This document shows positions 30,054 to 40,549 of a stretch of DNA of 64,000 nucleotides, one piece after another; position 1 is the stretch's first letter, and every line of letters begins with the position of its first letter. The notes beneath the pieces were generated by a model, which was not told where the DNA came from, did not search any database, and worked only from the letters and a program-made list of their open reading frames with translations. A program made the position numbers and the translations under genes. This stretch comes from an uncultured Hyphomicrobiales bacterium (lineage in GTDB: Bacteria > Pseudomonadota > Alphaproteobacteria > Rhizobiales > Beijerinckiaceae). The DNA lies in assembly GCA_903861645.1 (NCBI GenBank), contig CAIOVE010000028.1:1-64000 (forward strand). The letters are read 5' to 3'.

Positions 30054-32063
30054 ATGTTCAAGAAAATCCTCATCGCCAACCGTGGCGAAATCGCCTGCCG
30101 CGTCATCAAAACCGCCCGCCGCATGGGCATCGCCACCGTCGCGGTCTAGTCCGAGGCGGACAAGGACGCGTTGCACGTGGAAATGGCCGACGAGGCCGTT
30201 CTCATCGGCCCGCCGCCCGCCGCGCAATCCTATTTGCTCATCGACGCCATCATCGACGCGTGCAAGCGCACGGGCGCCGAAGCGGTGCACCCCGGTTATG
30301 GATTCCTGTCCGAGCGCGAGGCCTTCGCCCAGGCGTTGAAGGATAACGGCATCGTCTTCATCGGCCCCAACCCCGGCGCCATCGCCGCCATGGGCGACAA
30401 GATCGAGTCGAAGAAGGTCGCGCACGCCGCGAAGGTCTCAACCGTGCCGGGTTATCTCGGTGTCATCGAGGACGCGGCGCAGGCCGTGCGCATCGCCGAC
30501 GAAATCGGCTATCCTGTCATGTTGAAGGCGTCGGCGGGCGGCGGCGGCAAGGGCATGCGCATCGCCAACGCGCGCGAGGAAGTCGCGGAAGGGTTCGACC
30601 GCGCGCGTTCCGAGGCCAAGTCGTCCTTCGGCGACGACCGCGTGTTCGTCGAGAAATTCATCGTCAATCCGCGCCACATCGAAATTCAGGTGCTCGGCGA
30701 CAAGCACGGCAATATTGTTTATCTCGGCGAGCGCGAATGCTCGATCCAGCGCCGCAACCAGAAGGTGCTGGAGGAGGCGCCGTCGCCGCTGCTCGACGAG
30801 GAGACGCGCCGCAAGATGGGCGAGCAGGCCGTGGCGCTGGCGCGCGCGGTCAATTACGACAGCGCCGGCACGGTCGAGTTCGTCGCCGGGCAGGACAAGA
30901 GCTTCTATTTCCTCGAAATGAACACCCGTTTGCAGGTCGAGCATCCCGTGACGGAACTCGTCACTGGCCTCGATCTGGTCGAGCAGATGATCCGCGTCGC
31001 GGCGGGCGAGCCCCTGTCGTTCCGGCAGGCGGACGTGAAGCTGCGCGGCTGGGCCGTGGAGAGCCGCGTTTACGCCGAGGATCCCGCCCGCGGCTTTCTG
31101 CCTTCGATCGGGCGGCTGACCACCTATCGTCCGCCGATGGAGGAGCACGTTGACGGCGTGACGACCCGCGTCGACACCGGCGTGTACGAAGGCGGAGAGA
31201 TTTCGATCCACTACGATCCGATGATCGCAAAGCTCGTCACCCACGCGGGCGATCGTTTGACCGCCATCGCCGCGCAATCGCGCGCGCTCGACGAATTCGC
31301 CATCGACGGTATTCGCCATAATATTCCGTTTCTCGCCTCGCTGATGGATCACGAACGCTGGAAAGCGGGCCGCCTCTCCACCGGTTTCATCGCCGAGGAG
31401 TTTCCCGCGGGTTTCACGCCGCGCGCGGTCGAGGGCGAGAACGCTCACGTGATCGCCTGCGTCGCCGCGTCGATCGATCATCTTCTCAATGAGCGCAAGC
31501 GGCGAATTTCAGGGCAGATGCAGACGCAGCGCCTTGTCGCGTTCGAACGCGCCCGTTCGGTCATGCTGGGCAACGCGCGCCACGACATCCACGTCGACGA
31601 CGCCGATGATGGATTGCTCGTGCGGTTCGACGACGATTCCGCCCACGCGCACCGCGTGTCATCGGATTGGACGCCCGTCGAGCGCGTCTGGCGCGGCCTG
31701 ATCGACGGCGAGCCAGTGTCCTGTCAGGCGCGGGCCATTCTCAACGGCGTGGAGCTGACATGGCGCGGCATGACCATCGCCGCGCGTGTGTTCACGCGTC
31801 GCGAGGCCGAACTCGCCGCGCTGATGCCGCCGCCGCGCGTCGCCGACACGTCGAAGGCGCTGCATTGCCCGATGCCCGGCCTCGTCAAGGCGCTGCTCGT
31901 GACGGAGGGTCAAGAGGTTCGCGCGGGCGATCCGCTGTGCATTGTCGAGGCGATGAAGATGGAAAACGTGCTGCGCGCCGAACGCGACGTCACCGTCAAG
32001 AAGATCGCCTGCAAGGAAGGCGAGTCGCTCGCCGTCGACGCGGTGATCATGGAATTTAGCTGA
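30054..32063 (+). pseudogene. pccA: Propionyl-CoA carboxylase alpha subunit, interrupted by an in-frame amber codon
   Basis: Read through, this is a 669-residue biotin carboxylase with a C-terminal biotin carrier domain. The ATG at 30054 gives [19 protein letters not shown], the normal start. TAG at 30147-30149 is codon 32, where the family has Tyr in VAVYSEAD. The frame is otherwise intact to 32063. ATP-grasp motifs (SAGGGGKGMR), EMNTRLQVEHPVTE and the biotin site EAMKMEN are all present. The next in-frame start (TTG 30171) would lose the first conserved strand-loop. It is either a recent mutation, a sequence error, or a readthrough case. Confidence 0.85.
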
Positions 32064-32081
32064 GCGAATTAATCCGCGCGA

Positions 32082-33032
32082 CTATTCCATCTTGATGTCG
32101 GCCTCGCTCACGATTCGGCCGGTGGCCTCGTTCTCGCCGCGCAGGAATTCGCCGAACTTCGCGCCGCAGGCGACGGAGGGATAGAACTCCAACGGCTTGA
32201 GACGCGCGCGAAGCTCGGGCTGCTCCATCGCCTTCGTCACGAGGGCCGACAGTTTGTCGAGAACGGCCGGCGGCGTTTTAGCCGGCGCGACGAGGCCGAA
32301 CCACGCCGCGTAGGCGACGTCGTGACCGCCTTCGCGAGCGGTGGGAATATCGGGCCAGCCCTCGATGCGCTTTGGCGAGAGCGTCGCCAGAATGCGCGCG
32401 CGTCCGTCCGCGACCATGGCGCCGATATCGGCGATATTTACGGTCACGCTGGCGACCTCGCCGCCGAGAAGCGCGTTGATGGCGAGCGCGTTGCTGGGAT
32501 AGGGCACGAAGTTCACGTCAACGCCGGCGCTCTTCTTCAGCAGTTCCACCGCGACCCGTTGCGCCGTCGCGGGGCCAATGGCCGCCGTCGACACCGCGCC
32601 GGGTTTCGCCTTGGCGGCGTTCAGGAAATCGTCGAGCGTCTTGAATGGCGACGACGCGCCAACCGCGATGACCAGCGGCGAGTCGACCAGCGCGCAGACC
32701 GGCTCGTAGCTGCCGATGGGATCATAGGGCAGCTTGCGCAGGAACGAGGTGATGAGAAAGGAATTCGCCACGAGCAGCATCGTGCCGCCATCGGGCGCGG
32801 CGCGCGCGGCGAATTCATTGCCGATGATCGAATTCGCGCCGGGCCGGTTGTCGACCACCACGCTGGGGCCGCCGACCTTGCCAATTTGATCAGCGACGAG
32901 ACGCCCCAGCACGTCCGCCGTGCCGCCCGCCGGGAAGGTCACGACGATCTTCATGGGCGAGGGCAATTCCTGCGCGCTGGCGAGGGAAGCCAGCGCGAGG
33001 CTCGCGGCGATCAATGTCGAAATACGGCGCAT
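32082..33032 (-). CDS. Bug/TctC-type substrate-binding protein
   Basis: A 316-residue secreted protein. The ATG at 33032 (MRRISTLIAASLALASLASAQ) starts a clear signal peptide and follows GGAG; an in-frame ATG 18 bases upstream is less likely. Family features are MKIVVTFPAGGTADVLGR and VVDNRPGANSIIG. It would bind an organic acid. As with the similar protein at 17572-18594, no TctA or TctB gene is near. It converges on pccA. Confidence 0.87.
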   Translation of the reverse strand: MRRISTLIAASLALASLASAQELPSPMKIVVTFPAGGTADVLGRLVADQIGKVGGPSVVVDNRPGANSIIGNEFAARAAPDGGTMLLVANSFLITSFLRKLPYDPIGSYEPVCALVDSPLVIAVGASSPFKTLDDFLNAAKAKPGAVSTAAIGPATAQRVAVELLKKSAGVDVNFVPYPSNALAINALLGGEVASVTVNIADIGAMVADGRARILATLSPKRIEGWPDIPTAREGGHDVAYAAWFGLVAPAKTPPAVLDKLSALVTKAMEQPELRARLKPLEFYPSVACGAKFGEFLRGENEATGRIVSEADIKME

Positions 33033-33080
33033 GTTGAACTCCGGATTCACGCCCGCGTCGCGGACGCCTGTGTCACGACC

Positions 33081-34331
33081 TTACGCAACGGGCGCGCCAC
33101 CCTCGACGGCGCCGCCCGCGTCCTTCCACGCCTTGAACCCGCCGCCGATATGCGCGACCGCGGGCAGGCCCATGCGTTGCGCCGTCTGCGTCGCGAGGGC
33201 CGAGCGCCAGCCCGCCGCGCAGAAGAAGACGAATGTCTTTGGCTGAGAGAAAACCGGCTTGTGATAGGGGCTTTCCGGATCGATCCAGAATTCCAGCATG
33301 CCGCGCGGACAATGCAACGCTCCGGGCACGCGGCCCTCGCGCTCGAGTTCGCGGGGATCGCGCAAGTCGATCAGCGCGACGTCGTCGCGGCCCTGCATGG
33401 CGATGACCTGCGCGGCGGCGAGCGTTGTCACTTCGGCCTCGGCGGCGGCGATCATGTCCTTGTAGCCAACCTTGCGTTTCGGGCCGGCCGGTTGTGGCTT
33501 TTGCGCGAGGAAGGCGCTTAACGCGCCCACTTCCGCCTTTTCGCCCTGCTCATCGGCGGCCATGCGCTCGTAGAAGCGCGCGACGCCCTCGTACATGGCG
33601 GCGGCGGCCGGATCGTCGCCGGCGAATTCGGCGATTTCGCGCATCTCCGCGACCCAGCGATAGGCCTTCTGATACATGCCGGGAATCTGTCGCTCGAACC
33701 ATGGAGTCAGCGCTGGCTGGCTCTCGGCGAGTTCATCGCGCAGGCCCTTGGCCGCGCCGGAGCGCGTCGCCGCCAGCATCATGGCCGAGCCGACCGCGGT
33801 CAGCCCCTTGGTAATGCCGGCGTAGGCCATCTTGAGCGCTGACGCCGCGCCGATGGGCGCGTCGAGCACGCGCGCGTCGATGCCGAAATCGCGCACCGCG
33901 GCGAAAGCGCCGGCGTTGGGACCGGATGCGTAAAACGATGGACCCGAGGCGCCCTTGCGGGGCGGCGTGCCGATGATGCCGGCGTCGACGAAGGGCGCGC
34001 CGGTGGCGGCGATGACCTCGCCTATCTTGATCACGGTCGCCGGCGACACGGCGTTGCAATCGACGAAGGGCGGCTTTTTCGTCGCCGCGCGCAGATGTGG
34101 CGCCATTCGTTCGGCGAAGGCCAGCGCGTCGCCGGGCGGCACGATGGACAGAATCAAATCCGCGCTCGCCAGCTCCGCGTCGGCGACGGCGACCATGCCC
34201 GCCGCCGCCGCGCGTTTCGCGCTGGCCTCGCCGCGACCGGAGAGCGATGTAATGACCTGAGCGCCATGGGCGACCAGCACGCCCGCGACGCCGGCGCCCA
34301 TGGCGCCCTGCGCGACCACAGCGATTTTCAT
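33081..34331 (-). CDS. NAD(P)-binding dehydrogenase (DUF1932) fused to a rhodanese domain
   Basis: A 416-residue two-part protein. Residues 1-120 form a 6-phosphogluconate dehydrogenase-like Rossmann domain (MKIAVVAQGAMGAGVAGVL). About 160-265 is the helical partner domain of DUF1932 type, with ALKMAYAGITKG carrying the usual catalytic Lys. About 290-412 is a rhodanese domain with active-site Cys371 in FCAAGWRS. DUF1932 enzymes act on 3-hydroxy acid-like substrates; a sulfurtransferase partner is unexpected. The start at 34331 sits at the beginning of the Rossmann fold. Confidence 0.88.
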   Translation of the reverse strand: MKIAVVAQGAMGAGVAGVLVAHGAQVITSLSGRGEASAKRAAAAGMVAVADAELASADLILSIVPPGDALAFAERMAPHLRAATKKPPFVDCNAVSPATVIKIGEVIAATGAPFVDAGIIGTPPRKGASGPSFYASGPNAGAFAAVRDFGIDARVLDAPIGAASALKMAYAGITKGLTAVGSAMMLAATRSGAAKGLRDELAESQPALTPWFERQIPGMYQKAYRWVAEMREIAEFAGDDPAAAAMYEGVARFYERMAADEQGEKAEVGALSAFLAQKPQPAGPKRKVGYKDMIAAAEAEVTTLAAAQVIAMQGRDDVALIDLRDPRELEREGRVPGALHCPRGMLEFWIDPESPYHKPVFSQPKTFVFFCAAGWRSALATQTAQRMGLPAVAHIGGGFKAWKDAGGAVEGGAPVA

Positions 34332-34410
34332 TGGATGACCTCGTGTTCTGTTCAGCAAACTTTAGGCGCGCGAATGGTTGCTGTCCATCGACGCCATGAC
34401 ATCAGGTGTT

Positions 34411-34776
34411 TCACGAATGGATCAGGCCGAGCTCTTTTCGGCGTTTTTTGGATAGAGCGCGCGCGGCGAGTTCATGGCTCGCGCGCAGATAGTCTTCAAG
34501 CGCGGTATCGTCCATGCTTTCCGTGCTTACGCGCTGAACCCACGTCAGGCCACGCGAGGCGAGATAGGGCGCGGGTCGCAAACCCGGCCGTTCCTTGAGC
34601 ATTTCGAAACTCATCGGCGAGCACTTGAAGGTCACCGTGAGCGCCTGATCTTCGCTCCAGCCGCCAATCGCGAAGACCTTGCCGCCAACCTTCCAGACAT
34701 CGGCGCCGCCCCATTGCACGACATGGGTCGCATGGGGCAGGCGGGCGCAGAATGTATTGAACGCCTCAGGCGTCAT
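34411..34776 (-). CDS. MmcQ/YjbR family DNA-binding protein
   Basis: A 121-residue protein of the MmcQ/YjbR (CyaY-like fold) family, seen from VWKVGGKVFAIGG, TFKCSPMSFEML and the AAPYLASRGLTWV-like segment. Members are thought to bind DNA, but the role is not settled. Its start overlaps the end of the potassium channel gene by 11 bases. Confidence 0.85.
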   Translation of the reverse strand: MTPEAFNTFCARLPHATHVVQWGGADVWKVGGKVFAIGGWSEDQALTVTFKCSPMSFEMLKERPGLRPAPYLASRGLTWVQRVSTESMDDTALEDYLRASHELAARALSKKRRKELGLIHS

Positions 34777-35665
34777 GCGTCTCGGGCCGCGTGTCGTGGA
34801 ATTTGCGATAGTCGATGCGCGTCACGCCCTCGTCGTCGACGCCGAGAATATCGACGTAATGATGGTTCCAGTTGATGGCGTCGTGATCGTAGAGCGCCCG
34901 CGCGTTCAGTTGCTGGGCGGATGTTTCGTCCAGTCCGCTGAAAGTCACCACGAAACTGGCCTCGACCTCGGCAAGGTCATCCGCGTCGAGCCCGTGGATG
35001 GGGCTTGTTTCATCGATGATGTGAAAGATCGTCCAGCTCAGGGCGAACATCGGATTGGCGCTCCTGTCGAGCGCGAGTTCGCGAAACCGGCGAAACCTTA
35101 TGCCTTCGTCGCTGGTTTCCAGACGGGTCATCCAGAGTTTCGCCGTCGCGTCGGTGATCATATTGTGGCGCGCGTTGGCCATGCGGACCATCAGCGTCGC
35201 CGAGCCATTGACCGTCCCGATCACTGGATTGCGGGCGAACATCACGCGCGCGCGGGGTCGCGAGAATCGCGCGAACACAAGACCCGTCATGGCCGCCGTG
35301 ATCGACAGGCCCGTGAAGATTTCCAGCGTCGCGACCCAGTGCCCGTAACGGGTTTGTGGATGCATGTCGCCATAACCGACTGTCGCGAGGGTCTCGATCG
35401 AGAAATAGAACAGATCCTCGAAGCCGGGTCGCGCGTTGGCGATGGGCCGGTCGCCAAGATCGTAAAGCAGCGCGAAAACACAATTAACCGCCATGTAAAC
35501 GGCGGCGAAGGTGCCGACGAAAAGCGGCCAGGAGGCCGTCATGGCATAGTGATACAAGTCGCCTGGTCGCCATCGCTCAAGCCCGTGCGCGACCACCTCG
35601 CGCTCGCCAATCTTGACGATGCGCGGTCGCTGCATTCCGCCGAACCCGTGGCTGTTCTCAGTCAT
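34766..35665 (-). CDS. KirBac-type inward rectifier potassium channel
   Basis: A 299-residue channel. I chose the ATG at 35665 (MTENSHGFGGMQRP); an ATG 87 bases upstream is open but unlike the family. Two membrane helices (about 42-68 and 108-134) flank the pore with the selectivity filter TVGYGD at 95-100. The long C-terminal part (about 140-299) is the cytoplasmic immunoglobulin-like domain, with RVMFARNPVIG and ETSPIHGL. It would let K+ move across the inner membrane. It is followed by, and overlaps, the MmcQ-like gene. Confidence 0.93.
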   Translation of the reverse strand: MTENSHGFGGMQRPRIVKIGEREVVAHGLERWRPGDLYHYAMTASWPLFVGTFAAVYMAVNCVFALLYDLGDRPIANARPGFEDLFYFSIETLATVGYGDMHPQTRYGHWVATLEIFTGLSITAAMTGLVFARFSRPRARVMFARNPVIGTVNGSATLMVRMANARHNMITDATAKLWMTRLETSDEGIRFRRFRELALDRSANPMFALSWTIFHIIDETSPIHGLDADDLAEVEASFVVTFSGLDETSAQQLNARALYDHDAINWNHHYVDILGVDDEGVTRIDYRKFHDTRPETHDA

Positions 35666-35775
35666 CGCGCCGAAGTCTCTATGCCTGGGCGGGCGCCATG
35701 TTGCGATTCCCGCCGCGTGGGGCCATCTTCCCTTCGCGCGCGAGCTTGGCAAGCGTCATATGGAGCCAGTTGATC

Positions 35776-36480
35776 ATGCCCGGTCTATCGTCGCCCGATT
35801 TCGTGGCGTTGGTCTTTTTCCTGATCGCCTGGCTGGGTTATTCGCGGATCATCGCGGGCGGTCGGGGCGACAAGCGCGGCCTCAATCATCTCATGGAAGA
35901 GTATCGCGTCGCCTGGATGCGGGAGATGGCCTCGCGGGAACAGCGCATGGTCGATTCCGGGGTCATGGCGTCGCTCCAGAACGGAACGGCGTTTTTCGCT
36001 TCCACCTCGATACTGGCAATTGGCGGCTCGGCGGCGCTTTTGCGCGGGGCCGACGACGCGGTGAAGGTTTTCTCGGAATTGTCCTTTGGCCTGACCCCCT
36101 CGCGCGGTCTCTTCGAGTTGAAGGTCATCGGCCTGCTGATCATCTTTGGCTATGCCTTCTTCAAATTCGCCTGGGCCTACCGGCTGTTCAACTTCACCGC
36201 CATCCTGATCGGCGCGACCCCGTCCCGAAATTCGCCCGACGCGGACGCCCGCGACCGCATGGCCCTGCGCGCGGCCGCCATGTCGAGCGCCGCCGGACGG
36301 CATTTTTCCCGCGGGCAGCGGGCGTTTTTCTTCGCCTTGGCCTATCTCGGCTGGTTCCTCGGCCCCTGGGTGTTCATCGGCATGACGGCGGCTGTTGTCT
36401 ATGTCATGTGGGCCCGGCAGTTCGCCTCCGACGCGCGGCTGGCGCTTTTTCCGCCCGGCGACACCCGCGGCGCGCCTTGA
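35776..36480 (+). CDS. DUF599 family membrane protein
   Basis: A 234-residue protein with about four membrane segments; the ATG at 35776 begins MPGLSSPDFVALVFFLIAW. A conserved-looking cytoplasmic segment (HLMEEYRVAWMREMASRE) and GTAFFASTSILAIGG match DUF599 proteins (COG3821). Function is unknown. It is divergent from the potassium channel gene across 110 bases. Confidence 0.83.
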   Translation: MPGLSSPDFVALVFFLIAWLGYSRIIAGGRGDKRGLNHLMEEYRVAWMREMASREQRMVDSGVMASLQNGTAFFASTSILAIGGSAALLRGADDAVKVFSELSFGLTPSRGLFELKVIGLLIIFGYAFFKFAWAYRLFNFTAILIGATPSRNSPDADARDRMALRAAAMSSAAGRHFSRGQRAFFFALAYLGWFLGPWVFIGMTAAVVYVMWARQFASDARLALFPPGDTRGAP

Positions 36481-36511
36481 CCCGCGCCCGCGCAGACCGC
36501 ATGTCCAAGGC

Positions 36512-36814
36512 ATGACCAGCGAATCCGAAACAGACACCAAAAAGCAGTCGCGCCAGTCCCTCGAGGATCTGGCGCTGCGCCTGTGCGCCGCGCGGGGCGA
36601 CGGCAAGAGCATCGACCCGACCGAGGTCGCCAAGGCCTTCGCGGAAGCGCGTGGCGAGGACGATCTTGCCTGGCGCAAGTGGCTGGTGCACGTCCGCGCG
36701 GCGGCGGTTGGCCTCGCCCGGCAGGGCCGGCTCGTGATCTACCGCAAGGGCAAGCCGGCCGACCCCGAGGATTTTCGCGGCGTCTGGCGCATGGGCCTGC
36801 CGCACGGCGAATAG
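36512..36814 (+). CDS. DUF3253 family protein
   Basis: A 100-residue protein. LRLCAARGDGKSIDPTEVA, WLVHVRAAAVGLARQGRL and IYRKGKPADPEDFRG fit the DUF3253 pattern, which looks like a winged helix. The start at 36512 is 32 bases after the DUF599 gene, so the two could share a message. No function is known. Confidence 0.8.
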   Translation: MTSESETDTKKQSRQSLEDLALRLCAARGDGKSIDPTEVAKAFAEARGEDDLAWRKWLVHVRAAAVGLARQGRLVIYRKGKPADPEDFRGVWRMGLPHGE

Positions 36815-36902
36815 ATCTTGCATGGTCTTGACGACGACGGCGATTTGACGACCTTCCCTTTCGCCGTAGAACAGCACGGCATGGCGAACGGGGTGCTCAA
36901 TC

Positions 36903-39900
36903 GTGGCGAACGCGCGGACTGACAGGGGGCTTTGGGACTTCTGGATCGATCGCGGCGGCACGTTCACCGATATTGTCGGGCGCGACCCCGGCGGCCATCT
37001 GCATCCCCGCAAATTGCTCTCCGAGAACCCGGAAGCCTATCGCGACGCCGCCGTGCAGGGCATCCGCGATCTTCTGGGCCTCGCGCCGGGCGAGGCCATA
37101 CCCGCTGGCCGCGTCGGCGCGGTGAAGATGGGCTCGACCGTCGCCACCAACGCCCTTCTGGAGCGCAAGGGCGAAAAGACCGTTCTGCTCGCCACGAAGG
37201 GTTTCCGCGACGCGTTGGAGATCGGCTATCAGGCGCGTCCGAAAATCTTCGCCCAGCAGATCGTCAAGCCCGAACAGCTCTATGCCGATGTCATCGAGAT
37301 CGACGAGCGCGTGCGGGCCGATGGCGTCGTTGAAAAAACCCCCGATCTCGCCGCGGCGCGTCGCGCGCTGATCGAGGCGCGCGCCGCGGGAGTCAACGCG
37401 GTGGCGATCGTGTTCATGCACGCCTATCGCTATCCCGACCACGAAAAGGCCGTCGCCGGGGTGGCGCGCGAACTCGGTTTCGCGCGCGTTTCCGTCAGCC
37501 ACGAATGCTCCCCGCTCATCAAGTTTGTCGGGCGCGGCGACACGACCGTGGTCGACGCCTATCTCACGCCGATCCTGTCGCGCTATGTTGCGCAGGTCGC
37601 CGAGGAACTCGACATCGAGCGCACCGGCGCCCGGCTGATGTTCATGATGTCGTCCGGCGGTCTGACCTCGGCCGATCTTTTCGCCGGCAAGGACGCGATC
37701 CTGTCGGGACCGGCGGGCGGCGTTGTCGCCATGGCGCGGACGGCGGCGTCGGCCGGTTTCAAGCGCGTCATCGGCTTTGACATGGGCGGCACGTCGACCG
37801 ACGTGGCGCATTTTGACGGCGAGTTCGAGCGCGCCTTTGAAACGGAGGTCGCGGGCGTTCGCATGCGCGCGCCGATGATGGCCATTCACACTGTCGCGGC
37901 GGGTGGCGGTTCATTGTTGCGCTTCGATGGCTCGCGCATGCGCGTTGGTCCGCAATCGGCGGGCGCCGATCCCGGCCCCGCCTGTTACCGGCGCGGCGGG
38001 CCGCTGGCCGTGACCGACGCGAATGTCATGGTCGGCAAGCTCATTCCCGATCTTTTTCCCAGAATTTTCGGCCCGGCCCAGAATGAGCCGCTCGACTCGG
38101 ACGCCGTGCGCGCCGGCTTCGAGGCGCTCGCGCAACGAATCGGCGGCGGTCGCGCGCCCGAGGATATCGCCGATGGCTATATTTCAATCGCCGTCGCGGC
38201 CATGGCGGAAGCCATCAAGAAGATATCGGTCGCGCGCGGCTATGACGTCACCCGCTACGCGATAAACTGCTTTGGCGGCGCCGGCGGCCAGCACGCGTGT
38301 CTCGTCGCAGACGCGCTGGGCATGACCAGCGTGTTCGTGCATCCGTTGTCGTCGCTGTTGTCCGCCTATGGCATGGGACTCGCCGATATCAGGGCGCTGC
38401 GTACGCGCGGCGTCGAGGCGCCGCTGGACGTCAAGGGTTTCGCGGCGATGACCCGGCTGGCGAAAACGCTCGCGGCGGAGGCCGTGGCGGAGGTGCGCGG
38501 GCAGGGCGTCGCGCGCGCGAATGTCGAAACAAGCCTGACTTTGCATCTGCGCTACGATGGGTCGGACACGGCGATCATCACGCCGTTTCCCGAGGGGGCG
38601 GCCGCGATCGCCATCGCGGCGGCGCGTCGCGCGTTCGAGCGCGCGCACAAGGCGCGCTTCGGTTTCATCGATCCGGCCAAGCGACTGGTCGTCGCGGCCA
38701 TCGGCGCGGAAGCCTCGGGCGGCGGCGCCGCCTTTTCGGAACGCGCGCGGCGCGCGTCGACGGCGCCCGTGCCCAAGCCCGCGCGGCGGGCGCGTTTCTA
38801 TTCGCGCGGCGAGTGGCGCGACGCGCGCGTGTTCCTGCGCGATCAACTGGCGATCGGTCATATCGTCAATGGCCCCGCGCTGATCATGGAGCCCCATCAG
38901 ACCATCGTCGTCGAGGACGGCTGGCGCGCGGAAGTCACGCGTCGCGATCACATCGTTCTCACGCGGTACAAGAAACTGGCGCGTCGTCGCGCCATTGGCG
39001 CCAGCGCCGATCCGACGATGCTGGAGATTTTCAACAATCGCTTCATGTCCATCGCCGAGCAGATGGGCGTGACCTTGCAGAACACGGCCATGTCCGTGAA
39101 CATCAAGGAGCGGCTTGATTTTTCCTGCGCGCTGTTCGACGCCAACGGCGAACTGATCGCCAACGCGCCGCATATTCCCGTGCATTTGGGCTCGATGGAT
39201 TCCTCCGTCGCGACCGTCATCAAGGACAACGCCGGGCGCATCAGGAAGGGCGACGCCTTCGCGCTCAACGCGCCTTACAATGGCGGCACGCATCTGCCCG
39301 ACGTGACCGTGTGCGCGCCCGTGTTCGATCGCGCCGGCAAGCGCATCCTGTTCTGGGTCGCCTCGCGCGGCCATCACGCCGATATCGGCGGCCTCGCGCC
39401 GGGCTCGATGACGCCGCGCGCCACGCGCATCGAGGAAGAAGGCGTCTATATCGACAATTTCAAGCTGGTCGAGAACGGCCGCTTCCGCGAAAAGGAATTT
39501 CGCGCCTTGCTCGCGGGGGCGCGTTATCCCGCGCGCAACCCCGATCAGAACATCGGCGACATCAAGGCGCAGATCGCCGCCAACACCATGGGCGCGACGC
39601 TGATTGGCAAGATGGTCGATGAATTCGGCCTCGACGTCGTCTCGGCCTACATGCGTCACGTGCGCGACAACGCCGCTGAAAGCGTGGCGCGCGTTGTCGG
39701 CGCGTTGAAGGATTCAAGCTTCGAGTCCATCACGGATCAGGGCGCGCGGATCAAGGTCAGGATTTCCGTCGATCGGGCGAACCGGACCGCGACGATCGAC
39801 TTCACGGGCACGTCGCCGCAACGCGACTCCAATTTCAACGCGCCCGAGCCCGTGGCGCGCGCCGCGGTGCTCTATGTGTTCCGCGTCATGGTGAACGACG

Positions 39901-40535
39901 AAATCCCGATCAACGCGGGCTGCCTGCGGCCCATCAAGATCATCATCCCCGAAGGCTCCATGCTGTCGCCGCGCTATCCCGCGGCCGTCGTCGCCGGCAA
40001 TGTCGAAACGAGCCAGATGGTCACCGACACATTGTTCGGCGCGTTGCACGCGATTGGCAGCGCGCAGGGGACGATGAACAATCTCACCTTCGGCGACGAC
40101 ACCTATCAATATTACGAGACGATCTGTTCGGGCGCGCCGGCGGGTCCGGGATTCAATGGCGCGAGCGCGGTGCAAACGCACATGACGAATTCGCGGCTGA
40201 CCGATCCGGAAGTGCTGGAATTGCGCTTCCCCGTGTTGCTGGAGGATTTCCACGTGCGCCGTGGCTCGGGTGGTCGCGGCGAATGGTACGCGGGCGACGG
40301 CGTCAGCCGCACCATCCGCTTCCTGCGGCCGATGGACATGGCGATCTTGTCGGGTCGCCGCATTCAGCCCGCGTTCGGCGTGGATGGCGGCGAGATTGGA
40401 CAACTCGGTCGCAATCTCGTCCGCCGCCTCGACGGGCGCGTCGAGGAATTGCAGGGTTGCGACCAGACGCGACTGGAAGCGGGCGAGGCGATCACCGTCA
40501 TCACGCCCACAGGCGGCGGCTGGGGCAAGGCTTGA
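36903..40535 (+). CDS. oplAH: 5-oxoprolinase-type hydantoinase (HyuA-HyuB fusion)
   Basis: A 1210-residue protein with a GTG start at 36903 ([19 protein letters not shown]). The N-terminal ASKHA-like half (about 1-680) has [27 protein letters not shown] and [14 protein letters not shown]. The C-terminal HyuB half (about 695-1210) has [19 protein letters not shown] and [10 protein letters not shown]. This is the full-length form that opens 5-oxoproline or a hydantoin-like ring using ATP. It may recycle pyroglutamate; the exact substrate cannot be read from sequence. Confidence 0.92.
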   Translation: MANARTDRGLWDFWIDRGGTFTDIVGRDPGGHLHPRKLLSENPEAYRDAAVQGIRDLLGLAPGEAIPAGRVGAVKMGSTVATNALLERKGEKTVLLATKGFRDALEIGYQARPKIFAQQIVKPEQLYADVIEIDERVRADGVVEKTPDLAAARRALIEARAAGVNAVAIVFMHAYRYPDHEKAVAGVARELGFARVSVSHECSPLIKFVGRGDTTVVDAYLTPILSRYVAQVAEELDIERTGARLMFMMSSGGLTSADLFAGKDAILSGPAGGVVAMARTAASAGFKRVIGFDMGGTSTDVAHFDGEFERAFETEVAGVRMRAPMMAIHTVAAGGGSLLRFDGSRMRVGPQSAGADPGPACYRRGGPLAVTDANVMVGKLIPDLFPRIFGPAQNEPLDSDAVRAGFEALAQRIGGGRAPEDIADGYISIAVAAMAEAIKKISVARGYDVTRYAINCFGGAGGQHACLVADALGMTSVFVHPLSSLLSAYGMGLADIRALRTRGVEAPLDVKGFAAMTRLAKTLAAEAVAEVRGQGVARANVETSLTLHLRYDGSDTAIITPFPEGAAAIAIAAARRAFERAHKARFGFIDPAKRLVVAAIGAEASGGGAAFSERARRASTAPVPKPARRARFYSRGEWRDARVFLRDQLAIGHIVNGPALIMEPHQTIVVEDGWRAEVTRRDHIVLTRYKKLARRRAIGASADPTMLEIFNNRFMSIAEQMGVTLQNTAMSVNIKERLDFSCALFDANGELIANAPHIPVHLGSMDSSVATVIKDNAGRIRKGDAFALNAPYNGGTHLPDVTVCAPVFDRAGKRILFWVASRGHHADIGGLAPGSMTPRATRIEEEGVYIDNFKLVENGRFREKEFRALLAGARYPARNPDQNIGDIKAQIAANTMGATLIGKMVDEFGLDVVSAYMRHVRDNAAESVARVVGALKDSSFESITDQGARIKVRISVDRANRTATIDFTGTSPQRDSNFNAPEPVARAAVLYVFRVMVNDEIPINAGCLRPIKIIIPEGSMLSPRYPAAVVAGNVETSQMVTDTLFGALHAIGSAQGTMNNLTFGDDTYQYYETICSGAPAGPGFNGASAVQTHMTNSRLTDPEVLELRFPVLLEDFHVRRGSGGRGEWYAGDGVSRTIRFLRPMDMAILSGRRIQPAFGVDGGEIGQLGRNLVRRLDGRVEELQGCDQTRLEAGEAITVITPTGGGWGKA

Positions 40536-40549
40536 ACCTTCGCGGCGGC

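Noticed and set aside
30171-32063. A complete shorter PccA starting at the TTG at 30171
   Set aside because: It would lack the conserved N-terminal [10 protein letters not shown] segment, which is intact upstream of the amber codon; the longer interrupted frame explains the sequence better.
38184-39659. 491-codon minus-strand frame inside the oxoprolinase gene
   Set aside because: Antisense shadow of a well-supported gene; its translation is Arg/Asp/His-rich and matches no family I know.
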